NCBI RefSeq assembly: GCF_000003605.2 | Contig: NW_003142803.1 | Location: forward strand, 306,811 to 353,566 | DNA from: Saccoglossus kowalevskii | Taxonomy: Eukaryota > Hemichordata > Enteropneusta > Harrimaniidae | DNA: 46,756 nt | Direction of reading: 5' to 3' | In this document: piece by piece, positions 23,901-34,943 of the stretch | Layout of the letters: each line of letters starts with the position of its first letter | Position numbering within the stretch: position 1 is the first letter of the stretch | Translations under genes and position numbers: made by a program | Notes under the pieces: generated by a model | Told to the model about the DNA's origin: nothing | Database searches by the model: none | What the model saw: only the letters and a program-made list of their open reading frames with translations

Positions 23901-26900
23901 CTTCTTTGTTTTGATATCTTGGCTTTTCTACCTTTATCATTTGTGTGTGATGACGATCCAATCATGTTGTTGCGTATGAATTTTATAAATGAATAAATAT
24001 ACAGTATATATGACTAACCATGTGTAATGGAGATTATTATATATCGTCAGCATGTTGCACTGCTGTAAAACCTTATGGCGGCCACAGCTTTATCTCTTCC
24101 ATAATCCCTTTAAATTTTCTTGGAAATTTTGTTGCTTGTAGTGTCATAATTTTTCCCAGATGTGGATTCAATATTGTGCCCAATTTTATGTCTTTGATTG
24201 TAATTTTGGATCAAAATGACATAATTTTCTTTTGGCTACTGATCTTGATCAAAAGTTTTTTAAAATGATGAAAAAAAAATTATGTAGGTTTTATTTTGTG
24301 AAAGGTTGACTTTGGCACTCTAAAAGTTAAACCATAATTTCTTGAATTAAAATGAAATTTTATCACCACAAATGCATTTGATTGATCAAATTATGAAAAT
24401 TCTTATCAATTAAAAACAATTTACATTAATATGCTAGAGAAAAATTTATAAAAAAAAAAAATTGGTTTCAGAAAAAACCAGGTGGTAGGAATATGTTAGT
24501 AATAGTAATGCAAGGTGTGCTCACTGGATTAATATGATATGCATGATTTGTTCATTACAGGTAATAAACTTGAGTTGGTGGCCATTATTCAGAGACTCAA
24601 TTTGTTATATAATCAGTATTTTAGCATTGGTTGTTGTCATGGCAGATGAAATCATTCAGTGGTACGTATACTACAAATCTAACCTTGAAAAATAGGGTTT
24701 TTAATTTCTTTATATTTAATAATCTTTTAAATGCAAAAATGTTTCCCATTGTTTTTGATGCAACATTTTTCATTTTTCTTTTTTTTTTGTCAGTTTTGTT
24801 CAAATATTTTTCTTTAATTTTTTCCTGAAAATTTTTCACGGGGAAAACGGATTTGAAAAAAAATAATATGAAAGAAAATTAAAGCAGGTTTATTTTGTGA
24901 AAAGTGACGAGAACGTTCTTAAAGAGTAAAGCATCATTTATAAATAACTACTTAGCTTGGTTTTGCTGCTTTACACCAAAAGTCAGGTTAAAACCTTGGA
25001 AAGCCCAGATTTCAACCAATTTTCAATCTTGTGCCTTTTTTAATACCAACAAATCTCATAATGATTCCCTTGAAATATGCAAAGCAGGCTCAGAGTAGTT
25101 CTCGTTAAACAGAAATTGCATATTTTTTCTCTTATTTATTAAAAATACCTGTAGCTAATGGGGAAATTTATATCCATTAAGTTCCAAATTAACAAATAAA
25201 ATACAAAAAATTATATATACACGCTTTGCGAATAAGCAAGAACTGAAATGAACAAAAATCAGTTTATTCACACACTCTACAAATGTTAGTTTTCAATTTT
25301 GTGGTCATATCGCAATTCCCGCGACTTGTTCAATTCAACACACCCTTGTATACATGTACCTTTATCTTCTAAATACTATATTTATTTATAATATGTATGT
25401 TTTTTTCTTTTCTTATTTGTTTTATCAGGTATGAGACTGTATTTCTTTTGATTTTATATGCACTGTATATACTTTTGATGTTTTTCAACCAGCGTATAAG
25501 TAGTGTAATTATCAGTCGAGTGACCCTGTGGAATAAACATACATGTATGCTATACAATAGAGTGTCAACGGAGGAAAAGAGCCCCCTAGTTTTTGATTCC
25601 TTAGCCACGCCTTCCAATCGTAGGGATATAGGATTGGAAGAGATTGAAATGATGGAGGAAAATATGAACACTCTTAAGTTTGAGATTGTGGAAGAATCGG
25701 AGAAAAAAGAATCCATCTCCACTGCAAATGGTGTTATTACTAAGGAGAACGACTATGAAAGCCTCCAAGCAAAAAGTCCATCTGATTTAGAAAAGAAAGG
25801 TTTGTTGAATTTAAAACATAAAGATCAATGTATGGCCATCTTTATTGTGTGGAGAGGCTCAGTGTAGGGCTCATGCCACTAATTGAAACAAAAATTAAAA
25901 ACAAGGCTCAAAAATGAAAAATCAACATGCCAGTAATCAACCACATGAAAAAAAATAAGATGTTGGCCAGCTCAAACTCTTGCAAATCTCGGGTAAACAC
26001 CTACTGTATTTGGATTGCACCAAGAGAAATCGGTGGAAAAACACCAAAATTAGAACATCCAAATTCACACAATAAACCCACAGGTACACAGCCTCTAAGT
26101 AGTAAACAAAAGACCACATGTTAATCTAACCTTTGACCCAGGTGATCACGCCCTCAAACAAGGAGCACCTGAGGAAAAAACAATTTTTAAAAATGTCATT
26201 GGTTCCTGCATTGGTTGATAAGTGGCATGTGACCTGTAGCCAATAAAGAAGTTTGTGTTAATGAATACTGCCCTCTGGAGTCCAATTTCATGATTATGGA
26301 ATTATCTGTTTGAAAGCAGAGTTCATTAATTGCGAGGAGTGTGTCATGTCAAAGTTATTTATTAAAACAATACTTAAATTAAAAATCAAATAAATTTTCT
26401 ATTGATTAGAAGTTAGTTTGAGAGTGCATATGAGTAATTGTAAGTCATTCTCTGCAAATGAGCTTCAGTGACCTGATTGACTCAGTCATACATTGTTGCA
26501 AGGTAATTTTAGATTTAGGGTAGTATTGAACACAGAAAATGGTCCAATTTTTTGCAACTGACGGTTCTCAAAACTGAATACCATGATACAAAAGTGGCCT
26601 CTACAAAAAAAAACACAAGATTGTTGTTGAAGAAGTAACATGGCTGAAACATGTTGGCACTGAATATTGGGAAATTTTGTCTAGCTATTTCTTGCGTATG
26701 GCTAGAGAAAAATTCAAAAAAATATTTACGTAACTGAACTAGGTTTGGGATATACTTCAGTTGGATGCATTTTGATCAATTTTCAATTCAAAATCAACTT
26801 CAGGTACTTTTTTTTATTTGATGAAACCTTTCACTTGACAAAATAGTACATGTACGTGCTCTATTGTGCATCTTCAATAGTGCATGTAAATGAACAATTG

Positions 26901-28758
26901 TGTTTATGTACTAATAGTGAAAATACAGTAGTGCTTTGACTTTTTTCACATTTTTACGAATTAGCCACTTCTAGTAATCCTCAAAAATAATATTTTTTTT
27001 CGTATCTCTGAAGATGAGGTGTGTATAGAAGAAAATGAGACTAATTCACCGCTGAATATTCCAGACAAAAATTGGAAGAAACTACTTTGGATAATTACCA
27101 TCCCAATTAATGCCGTTCTATATACTACTGTCCCGGATTGTCGTAGCGAAAATTGGAAGAGGTGGTATATTTTCACGTTTATGATGTCTACGCTGTGGAT
27201 TGCCGTCTTTTCATATATTCTGGTTTGGATGGTCACAGTAATAGGTTAGTGTATCGCCAACATTTTGCATCCTTTATATCCAATAGTTGAGCATTTGATA
27301 AAACTTAATTGCTAATTGTCTGGGTTTGACCCTGGTTTGGAAATGGAGCTTTTAGCTATAAATAATACCGGACATCTAGGGGGCCAAGTGCTCCCTAACT
27401 CCAGTCATAAGATCAAAGAGACATGATTGCTCACTCATCACCATTTTCTACTTTTGTCACTTTCCATGATCTAAATAATCTCCCTTCCTCTATAAAATTT
27501 GTTGATCAGTTTTTGAAATCTCTGATCACAATTTAATAGCAGTGTTTTGTATTCTTGCTGTAACAAAAGTTTTCGTTAAAACTTGAAAAAGTTGCAAAAA
27601 ATGTGAAAAATTGTTCATCATAGATTAAGTTCAATATATGGCAGTGAAAGTTGTTTTGCCAAACAAGCAAGGTGTTCCCTGATTGGTTTACTGCTTAGTT
27701 GTTAGGATTTGCTAGCCAATCCGTGACATTCATTGATTGGTGCACGACTCACTCCTTTTGTTATTTTAATATTTGTAGGTGATACTTTGAATATACCAGA
27801 TACTATAATGGGTCTTACATTGTTAGCTGCTGGTACTAGTGTACCAGATGCACTCGCTAGTATAATAGTTGCTAAGGATGGTAAGTGTTCTGCTCATGTC
27901 TGTTAACTCTTGTGATATCTGACACATTACTGGTCATTTATTCCTGTCCAGAGAATCGCATGACAAAACTGGAAATCGGTGTTAAACCAGAACAGTGTAA
28001 ATTTATAAACAAAACCCTCTGTAAACCCAAAACCTGCATAAACTAGAAAACTGTCTAAACTGAACCCTGTTGGAATGGAAAACTGTAAACTGAACCTTGT
28101 GTAAACCCAAAACCTTTGTAAACTGGAAACCTGTCTGAACCAAACTCTGTGTAAACATAAACCTCTCTAAACTGAATTACTATAACAAGTGTCAACAGGA
28201 AATCTGTGGATACCAAACTCTCTGTATACTGAAATTGTGTGTAAACTAAAACCTGTTTGAACAAGAACATGCAAGAAATGTCTATACACTAAAACCAAAC
28301 TCCTAAAATAAAATGCTTCATTTTTTAGGCAAAATTGAGAAGTTAATCCAGAAATGAAGCAGCTTAATAGTAATAGGTAATTTTTGTTTTTCAATTCTAA
28401 CACAACAATGTAACTGTTTATTTTGTTAGGGTATGGTGACATGGCTGTATCCAATTCCATAGGAAGTAATATATTCGATATTCTGTTATGTCTGGGACTA
28501 CCATGGTTTATTAAAACTGTTGTCATAGCAACCGGAAGCGACATTTACATTCACGGTGCTGGACTGACGTATACCGCCCTGATGTTGTTGGTTACCGTCT
28601 CCATTTTACTCATTTCCATAGCACTCAATAAATGGAGATTAGACAAAAAATTGGGATATATATTTTTATTAATCTACGCTGTATTTATGAGTTTTGCCGT
28701 GATGTATGAACTCAATGTATTTGGAATGTTCAGCTTGCCTTCTTGTCCGAGGCCGTAA
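17738..28758 (+). CDS. SLC24A5-like: K+-dependent Na+/Ca2+ exchanger, NCKX5/SLC24A5-like (8 exons, 5'-partial)
   Basis: Exons 17738-17953, 18827-18910, 21425-21528, 24561-24661, 25429-25799, 27014-27244, 27779-27880 and 28430-28758 join in phase into 512 codons plus TAA. The family exchanges Na+ for Ca2+ and K+ across membranes; vertebrate NCKX5 acts in the trans-Golgi/melanosome pathway. Visible order: luminal segment with NxT sites, first membrane helix, alpha-1 repeat (GSSAPE, Glu at visible residue 94; [12 protein letters not shown]), a cluster of helices, a cytosolic loop of roughly 100 residues (about 195-300), then alpha-2 (GTSVPD, Asp393; [10 protein letters not shown], Asp420) and C-terminal helices. 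The Asp in the last motif is the residue linked to K+ dependence in NCKX2. [25 protein letters not shown] and [11 protein letters not shown] resemble SLC24A5 more than SLC24A1-4, as recalled without an alignment. Human SLC24A5 has nine exons, so one 5' exon with a phase-1 donor is probably missing. No frameshift or stop. Confidence 0.9.
18827..18910 (+). CDS. SLC24A5-like: SLC24A5-like exon 2 of those visible (alpha-1 repeat, first half)
   Basis: The acceptor is TTTTTAG and the donor is G|GTGAGT; the exon is phase 1 on both sides. It encodes [18 protein letters not shown], the first half of the alpha-1 ion-binding repeat. The acidic residue of GSSAPE is at 18889-18891. The Ala at 18856-18858 aligns with human SLC24A5 residue 111. 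Confidence 0.92.
18911..21424. other. Exchanger intron
   Basis: Holds repeat copy 19603-19890. Nothing else coding was recognised. Confidence 0.6.
19603..19890 (+). mobile_element. AGCTCCGCTGTT family, degraded copy 3
   Basis: Shares TACCTTGGGTGGACCTCT, CATTTCGTGACGATATCA, GGTAAAAAATGATATTTTCG and the GGCGGAGCTATTTCAG end; the left end is lost. It lies in the exchanger intron 18911-21424. Confidence 0.6.
21425..21528 (+). CDS. SLC24A5-like: SLC24A5-like exon 3 of those visible (alpha-1 repeat, second half)
   Basis: The acceptor is TTTTCCAG and the donor is ACG|GTAATT. It encodes [20 protein letters not shown] and the following hydrophobic stretch ending LLAGT, the second helix of the alpha-1 repeat. 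The exon leaves in phase 0. Confidence 0.92.
22596..22807 (+). mobile_element. MITE, TACTGT..TTATTTTCGC family, copy 3
   Basis: Direct-orientation copy of 5205-5416, 212 bp, in the exchanger intron between 21529 and 24560. Confidence 0.8.
23212..23226. repeat. Poly-C run (15 C)
   Basis: An uninterrupted C15 run in the exchanger intron. Confidence 0.9.
23586..23903 (+). mobile_element. AGCTCCGCTGTT family, copy 4
   Basis: Starts AGCTCCGCTGTTGACTAT and ends AACAGCGAAGCTATTTCAGC with the CCGAGAGGCTGCTT tail. Confidence 0.65.
24561..24661 (+). CDS. SLC24A5-like: SLC24A5-like exon 4 of those visible (WPLFRD and membrane helix)
   Basis: The acceptor is TTCATTACAG and the donor is TG|GTACGT. It starts in phase 0 and leaves in phase 2. 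It encodes [12 protein letters not shown] followed by a hydrophobic helix and DEIIQ. The WPLFRD word is characteristic of the NCKX5 branch in my recollection. Confidence 0.9.
25429..25799 (+). CDS. SLC24A5-like: SLC24A5-like exon 5 of those visible (helix and cytosolic loop)
   Basis: The acceptor is TTTTATCAG. The frame joins TG|G into Trp of [20 protein letters not shown], the last helix of the first cluster. The rest is a hydrophilic, Glu/Lys/Ser-rich cytosolic loop ([16 protein letters not shown]), which is poorly conserved in the family. I place the donor at GAAAG|GTTTGT because it is the site giving the phase-1 end needed by the next exon; it is a weak donor. The open frame runs on to 25867 but enters an inverted-repeat element. 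Confidence 0.82.
25867..26234. mobile_element. TIR element, GGSCTCATGCCACTAAT family, copy 1
   Basis: The start GGGCTCATGCCACTAATTGA pairs with the end AAGTGGCATGTGACC as inverted repeats. The interior is about 80-90% like 32244-32679 by eye. It begins 67 bp after the donor of the exchanger loop exon. Confidence 0.7.
27014..27244 (+). CDS. SLC24A5-like: SLC24A5-like exon 6 of those visible (end of loop, second helix cluster)
   Basis: The acceptor follows a T-run and reads TCTCTGAAG|AT; the donor is ATAG|GTTAGT. The exon is phase 1 on both sides. It encodes a short acidic stretch, then [16 protein letters not shown], the NCKX landmark PDCRSENW, and [20 protein letters not shown], leading into the alpha-2 repeat. 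Confidence 0.9.
27779..27880 (+). CDS. SLC24A5-like: SLC24A5-like exon 7 of those visible (alpha-2 repeat, first half)
   Basis: The acceptor is ATTTGTAG and the donor is G|GTAAGT; phase 1 on both sides. It encodes [19 protein letters not shown], whose final Asp (visible residue 393) is the alpha-2 acidic counterpart of the Glu in alpha-1, then [11 protein letters not shown]. Confidence 0.93.
27981..28266. repeat. Degenerate minisatellite, unit about 16-17 bp
   Basis: Around 15 imperfect units of a TGTAAACYGAAACC-like word in the last exchanger intron, between 27881 and 28429. Open frames on the - strand here come from the repeat. Confidence 0.75.
28430..28758 (+). CDS. SLC24A5-like: SLC24A5-like terminal exon (alpha-2 second half, C-terminus)
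   Basis: The acceptor is TTTTGTTAG and the stop TAA is at 28756-28758. It encodes [18 protein letters not shown] (Asp420 is the position tied to K+ dependence in NCKX2), then [10 protein letters not shown], two further helices with [11 protein letters not shown] between them, and a short tail ending in Cys-Pro-Arg-Pro. The length fits the family. Confidence 0.93.
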
Positions 28759-30796
28759 ATTACAAGTTGCATACCATAATATTGCATCATGGGAAAATCT
28801 CCTGAGACCGTTGGGGCTGCCATTTGGTTATTATAATTAAGTGATCTTGTAAGATCGTTTGATAAGTTTAATAATTACTCCAAATAAGTATGAATTGATG
28901 TTGTAGAAGTGTCCAGTGTATGAAATAGAACAGTGTTAGGATGCGAGAGTTGGTGACATCCAATCAGGACAATTTATACTGTTTGTATTTATGTTGATCT
29001 TGTTCATTGTGTTAAAACTGCACATGGCAATATTGAGGGTCTTGGGACAATTCTGTGAAATTTATGATGGCCAAAATTTCGCAAAAAATTCTGTGAAATA
29101 TATGCAACAAATTTCCAGCATACTGTATGTCCAAATGTTGAAGATTATCTTGGCCAACCATTTGATTGTGTGTTCAAATTTCATTTTTGAATATAGTGTT
29201 CCAATATTGATTTGTAGGGATTCACTTAAATGCAATCTCCAGGGAGCAAATCATCTATAATTTATCACAATTTCTTTGTATTTGCACCATCCAATATTTC
29301 ACATGATAGTCCAGTCCAGTGCAGACCAGTCCAGAATTAAAACTCTAGGAATGCTGAACTTTAAAGAACTGAGAATAATGATCAACATCACAAAGTGTAA
29401 AGAAGTTTTTTGTAAATGATTGTCTACTTTTCTTGTAAAAGCCTTGACACACCAAAATATGGAAAGAATACCGAACCTTGTATAAAATGTGATGGCTGCC
29501 ATCTTGGTTTCACAATGCCATGCACAGTGAATACTGGGAGAGGTTGCCAAAAGTGTCTATAGCTATGTATATATGATTAATTATTTGTAAATTCTTATCA
29601 AATCAACATGACAGTTATGACACGTTTAATTTCAGAATAAGATGCTCAATATTTGTTTATTTTTTTGTTAATATTTCTCATGGTCACACAGGGATTTATT
29701 ATTGTATATACACTTTGTAATTAAAGTTTTCTCAAAAATTTTAAGCTGTGCGTAAGGCCAACAAAATATGTTTCTGGAATATTTTTTCAGTTCTGGATGT
29801 AATCGAGCTGATTACATTTATACTTTATACATGCATCATATATCTTATACATATGTATTTGTTTCATATTCGTGTTTGGTCATGCATGGACATATTTGGT
29901 GTGCCCATTTGAATATGATGGGTTCTAACTGCCAGTCATTTTGTTCAAACGAATGCTGTTCCAGATGCACACAAATAAAGATGGCTTCAGTTTGTATCAT
30001 GTGTCTCGTATTGAGGTTGATGATAAAGACATAAATTGTCTTGTACAATATCTGCTGACGTACCATCATCACGAACTGTATCGCCACCACTCTATTGATG
30101 TAATCTACCATCGTACTAACCTTGGCCCAAATAAAACTGTCACATTTACATGTAAATAGGTCATTGTTTTCTTCTTCAATTGCATGAAATTGTTTTCCTT
30201 ACACACAGAAGTCAACCCTTTTCATTAGAATGTCTGATGTTTAGCTCATAAGAAAAAAGACTGGGACTATGTCATTATCAATGTCTTATTTTTATTCTGG
30301 AATTTGTGCTTTCATAATGATTTTTTATGAAAACTAAAAACGGATCAAAAATACAATATATTCTTTGGAGGCCCAATAACAAAATGTCATTCCCGTACAG
30401 TTTTCTTACAAAAGTTATCAAATAATATTATTTAGTATAATAATTATAATAATTTAATTAATTTTTTTTAAATTCTTGTTTTGTCACTGGGTAGAATTAA
30501 TCCTAAAATGAAGCAGAAACTGAAATAAAATTAGAAAAGTATGAGCAGTGCATATGTTGAACTTCCTAATGAAATCGTCTAACTGCATGCACATTCCATA
30601 TCATCAACCGTAATGCCGCCTTGCTGCCCTTTTGATCAAATTATGGGATGACCAAATTTCAATAAATTCATTTAATATTTATTTTTGTAATCGTGTATAG
30701 TAAAGTACCAGGTAGCCCATTAGCTGACCTAGCTATGTACAAGGTTGTCCGTTAAGACTTTATATTAAACAAAACTGCTTCCTGTCATTTTCTTAC
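28759..30796. other. Exchanger 3' flank and intergenic DNA
   Basis: The beginning is presumably 3' UTR. Short open frames on both strands at 29300-29550 and 29770-30160 overlap each other and show no splice sites or recognisable domains, so I list no gene. Confidence 0.5.
29720..29725 (+). promoter_or_regulatory. Possible poly(A) signal ATTAAA for the exchanger gene
   Basis: An ATTAAA hexamer about 960 nt after the exchanger stop, followed by a T-rich stretch. It is a weak call because the region is AT-rich and the motif is frequent by chance. Confidence 0.25.
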
Positions 30797-30914
30797 CTTG
30801 TCTGTATCAAGTAGATGAAGGTCAAGGATATAAGAAACTTGTCTGTCGTCGTCATCATCATCTATGTTACAATCACTGACTACTGTCATGACTACAAAAG
30901 TAAATGTAGAACTC
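30797..30914 (-). other. Orphan exon candidate
   Basis: On the - strand a T-rich tract and TTTTTGTCCTAG precede, and a consensus donor AAG|GTAAGA follows. The 118-bp frame between is open and reads like protein (FVVMTVVSDCN, then six Asp, then RQVSYILDLHLLDTDK). It could be internal (entering in phase 2), or could start at its own ATG. No partner exon was found on either side, and I do not recognise the family. Confidence 0.3.
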
Positions 30915-32118
30915 CTAGGACAAAAATGATTTGCAATCAAAAAGTAATCGGGCTCGATATAGAGAATAAATAGACAGGACATTTACAAATCTATCAATTT
31001 TGCAGAAGTTAATAGACAATTTGAAATGTGGTTTAATAAAATATTTATGATTATAGTAGAAATCTCAATTTGTTGATAATTTCATACATGTGTATTTAAT
31101 GTGTTTTTAATTAGTTTATTTCTTGTTGCAAAAATTATTTTTCATTTTGCTCAAATTCATAAACTGAAATCAACACAGTTGTTGTGCAGGAGGTTTGAAT
31201 TTCAAGTATAGACTGTAATGTATATTGTACTCGAGACCCAGGGAAATATCAAACTCAATGTGATGCAGTGAATATGTATAACAAAGCGATGGTAATACAC
31301 TGTAAGGCCTGAAATAGGGTATCATTCTGTCCACTTTTGAATTCTGTGCTACTATTTTTTTTTTTCTTTCAAACATTTCTCTATATTAACATATCAAAAT
31401 AAATATATCCATGCCACTGCATATCTACTATCTATAATATATTTACAATAAAAAAAAGTTATTTAAAGTTTGTGTTTATTGTCATATTTTTCTATATACA
31501 CACACATCGGTTTCATACAATTGTGAAACAACTTTATGAAAGTTATAAAACATTTACCCTGGAAGACCTTTGTTACATTCAAATGCTATGTAAGCAGCTG
31601 TTGAGTAGAGTCATTGCACATTTCCTTTACTGGCAATTTCAAATACTGTCCTTCATTAACTAAGGCGATGTGATTTGTCAAGTTGATTGGGGTAGTCATT
31701 TGAAATTAAATATTTATATTAAAAACATTCATACCTATATGAAACTGAGGGTATATAGTTGTGGTGTAATCTAATATGTTACCGAGACCATTTGCAGTTT
31801 CATGTAGAGGACAAAATCTTGCGAAACTAAAATGTCCGTTGCTATAGAAATTAACATCTCTTGCATTTTTTTTCTTCATGGGATTAAGTGTATTTATATT
31901 GAACCCAACCGCAGTTACTTTGTAACAAATGGCAGCAAATGTGAAGTGTCGTAAACTATTTCCCTAAAGTCGCATTAATAGACATTCCTATAAATCGTGG
32001 CTACAAGACCAACACGATATCGACGATCACCTCGCATACTTTTTGCCATTCTCTTTCATCAGTCCCAGGCAAGTGCGACCGCAGGATGGCGCCTGACCCG
32101 TGTGATGAAATCACTTCT

Positions 32119-32132
32119 TCACTAGAGGGCGC
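32119..32132 (+). promoter_or_regulatory. CTCF-like motif
   Basis: TCACTAGAGGGCGC matches the vertebrate CTCF core consensus at 13 of 14 positions. It lies in a GC-richer patch (31990-32135) between the two convergent genes. CTCF is conserved in many bilaterians, but the motif in this lineage is assumed. Confidence 0.35.
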
Positions 32133-32243
32133 GATTTATAATAAAAAAAAGTCAATAAAAACAAAATTAATTTTAATGTTTGGCGTTGGTGGCGCACTTG
32201 GATTGTTAACGGCAAGTTCCTTGTTTTGAGACTATACGTTTCA

Positions 32244-32679
32244 GGGCTCATACCACTAATTGAATTTTCATAGACGACAATGTTAACATATGATGAGATT
32301 GCTATATGAAAATGATGAAGAAAGTTGAAAACATGGCTCAAAAATGGGAAATCAACATGACAGTAATCAACCATATGAAAAAAACTAACATGTTGGCCAG
32401 CTCAAACTCTTGCAAATCTCAGGTAAACAAGACACACCTACTGTATTTAGATTGCACCTAGAGAAATCACTGGAAAAACACCAAGATTAGAACATCCAAA
32501 TACACACAGAATGAACCCACAGGTACAGTCGCTAAGTAGTGAACAAAAGACCACATGTTGGTCTCACCTTTGACCCAGGTGATTACGCCCTCAAACAGGG
32601 AGCACCTGAGAAAAAAAATATTTATAAAAAATTTCATTGGTTCTTGCAAGGCATTTAAATTGATTAGTGGCATGAGACC
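32244..32679. mobile_element. TIR element, GGSCTCATGCCACTAAT family, copy 2
   Basis: Begins GGGCTCATACCACTAATTGA and ends ATTAGTGGCATGAGACC. It is longer than copy 1 mainly because of about 60 extra bases near the left end. Confidence 0.7.
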
Positions 32680-33187
32680 GTTACCGGTTTATTAAAAAGG
32701 AATCCGATTACACTCACAATGGCAATTTTAGAAAAGTTGCGAAGACTTGCCAATTCTGGCTCATAAACAAATGTGCATCAGGACATTCTAAACTAATATA
32801 TGCCAGAGATTTGGTAGTGAATGATGGATGGTAGAAATGAGTTTTGCAGCAATGTTTTGAATGTATGAATATAATTAATCTACACAGATTGAGATGTACA
32901 AATAAAAACAAAGAATGCATACAAATATCATGCAGAAAACATGTTAGATTGTTGCAACAACCAATAGTTTATAAATAGTTACACTTTAACCAACTCTAAT
33001 GAATATGTACTAGAAATACAGGAGTGCAAGATGAATTCCATGCCTTATGTAATCTATTGGAATAACCATCATTTTCCTGAAAATATTTTGCACATTTCTA
33101 TGTATATTTCAATAAATACTTTCCAACAATCTTGATCAAATGTTTGGGAAAAAAACGTGGAAAGAGTTGTGCAGGTTTATGTTGCAC

Positions 33188-33399
33188 TACTGTACAATAC
33201 TTTATTTTCGCTTGGAATTTATTTTCACTATCTTCGCGGAAGGGATGATTCCGTGAAAATAAAATCCAGCGAATATACTTTTTTTCCTATATTTCACATT
33301 CAACTCATCAAAAATCAGTGAAAATAAATTCCATACAGAACGCCCAAAAAGCCTTTTCAGCGAAAATTAATTCCAGCGAAAATAAATTATTCCACAGTA
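33188..33399 (+). mobile_element. MITE, TACTGT..TTATTTTCGC family, copy 4
   Basis: Direct-orientation copy of 5205-5416, with CAGCGAAAATTAATTCCAGC near the right end, in the intergenic interval between the two genes. Confidence 0.8.
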
Positions 33400-34614
33400 G
33401 TTGACATAAGTTGACTGGCGTTTGACCAGAATAGTGAAATTACTGATGGGATTTGAAAACTAAACTTTTTAAAATAAGATATAAATTATCAAGTAAATGA
33501 CAAAGCCCACACATAAATAATATGTAAAATAGCTATTTAATATTTATTTTTTGATAGAGTTCACACAATCACGGATTCACAAATTGTCTCAAAATTCAAG
33601 ATTATCTCCATGCAACAAAATTTTAATTGCAAAATTTGCTAAATGAATCTAAATATAAGAATCATTGATAAAGACGTATCACACTTACTCCTGAGTGTTA
33701 CATTTAATTATTATAACAGTACTTTTTACTGACATAAAATTACATTTTTCCACTTTTAGCATCTGCTAAGTAAAAGAAATGTAATTTGATGTCATATTTA
33801 GAGGATCAAGTATACAATGAATGTCAACGACAACCAACCTTTTGTCAGGCAATGCATCTCAATTTTGCCCTCACTTTATGACTAAAATGTGTAAAATTCT
33901 AACTTGTATTGAATCAACAAAAGGTATACATGTAGTTAATAGTTGCATAAATAAAATCATGAACAGTTTAATTAAAAATTCCAATCAACTTTTGCACTGT
34001 AAATGTGATATAATATACGATATGTATAAAAACTGAATATACCCTGTGTTTTAACTGAAAAATCAAAAACTGAAACACTAAAAGTTGCACAATATATATC
34101 AATTTGTATTTTTACATATGTGACATTTCATGTTTAATACAAAATAAAATACTATAGAAAGAGAAAGTTGACAAACAATAAATATACCAGTAAATATGAA
34201 TACTGGTAAAAAATTACTTCAATGACTTGTAAGGTGACAAAGTGATAATATATAAATGACTTACAAGGTCCAGTATAATATACCGGTATTTAATAATCAA
34301 CCTGCCAGCTAATATACCTCCACTGTTGAGATAAATATTCTAAAATCAATCTAACCAATAGCACAGAAAAAAAGTTAATAACAGAAAATATTATACCCTG
34401 TTATAAAAACAAAATGAAGAAATTGAAAACAGCATTTACAAAAGAGATCCACTCAAAGGTACATACATATAACGTATCAAAAGCAATCATTCAAGTTAAT
34501 CGCTATTTTCAAGGAAAAGTAAAAAAACAGTAGGAAAAAAAATCAAAAATTATAGAATTGCAGTTATTTTCACGAAATGGACGTATCTGAGGAAGAACTA
34601 TCCTAAAACATGTG

Positions 34615-34943
34615 CATTGTGTCAACACAGGTGGCGCTATTCAGCACAGACCTGTGTCTTATGACGCATACCTAGCCTCTGAAGGCTAAATATCCATCCG
34701 CCACCATTTTACTCAGGGTTTCTTCCGCGGAACTATATACAAGTATACTTTTCTCGATTTTTAGCAAGATTTAATCTTTAATGAGTTGATCAATTAAAAT
34801 AACGCACAACACACATCAGAATGTTTTATTTTATTAATATTAAAATGCATGTAAATTGGGAGGCGAAAGGTCCAATTTTTCTCAATATTGACATGCAGAT
34901 CGCCGCAAACCAACCGAATAGCGCCACCTGTGTTGACACAATG
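34615..34943. mobile_element. Element bounded by a 28-bp perfect inverted repeat
   Basis: 34615-34642 (CATTGTGTCAACACAGG onward) is the exact reverse complement of 34916-34943. The 273-bp interior is not itself repeated in the window. The right arm falls within the probable arrestin 3' UTR, as does the AATAAA candidate at 34825-34835. It is probably a MITE; no clear target duplication was seen. Confidence 0.65.
34825..34835 (-). promoter_or_regulatory. Possible poly(A) signals for the alpha-arrestin gene
   Basis: Two overlapping AATAAA hexamers on the - strand about 430 nt after the TAG stop. Distance and motif fit a 3' UTR end, but AT-rich sequence yields such words often. Confidence 0.35.

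Larger units (their letters stand above)
21529..24560. other. Exchanger intron with repeats
   Basis: Contains an old dispersed repeat around 21770-22150 ending in GACGGACGGACGG, the MITE 22596-22807, a C15 run and the repeat 23586-23903. Confidence 0.6.

Noticed and set aside
28055-28544. Minus-strand frames of 71 and 125 codons
   Set aside because: They are antisense to the minisatellite and to the terminal exchanger exon.
29768-30159. Frames on both strands as a small gene
   Set aside because: Mutually overlapping, no domain, no splice sites, no promoter-like features.
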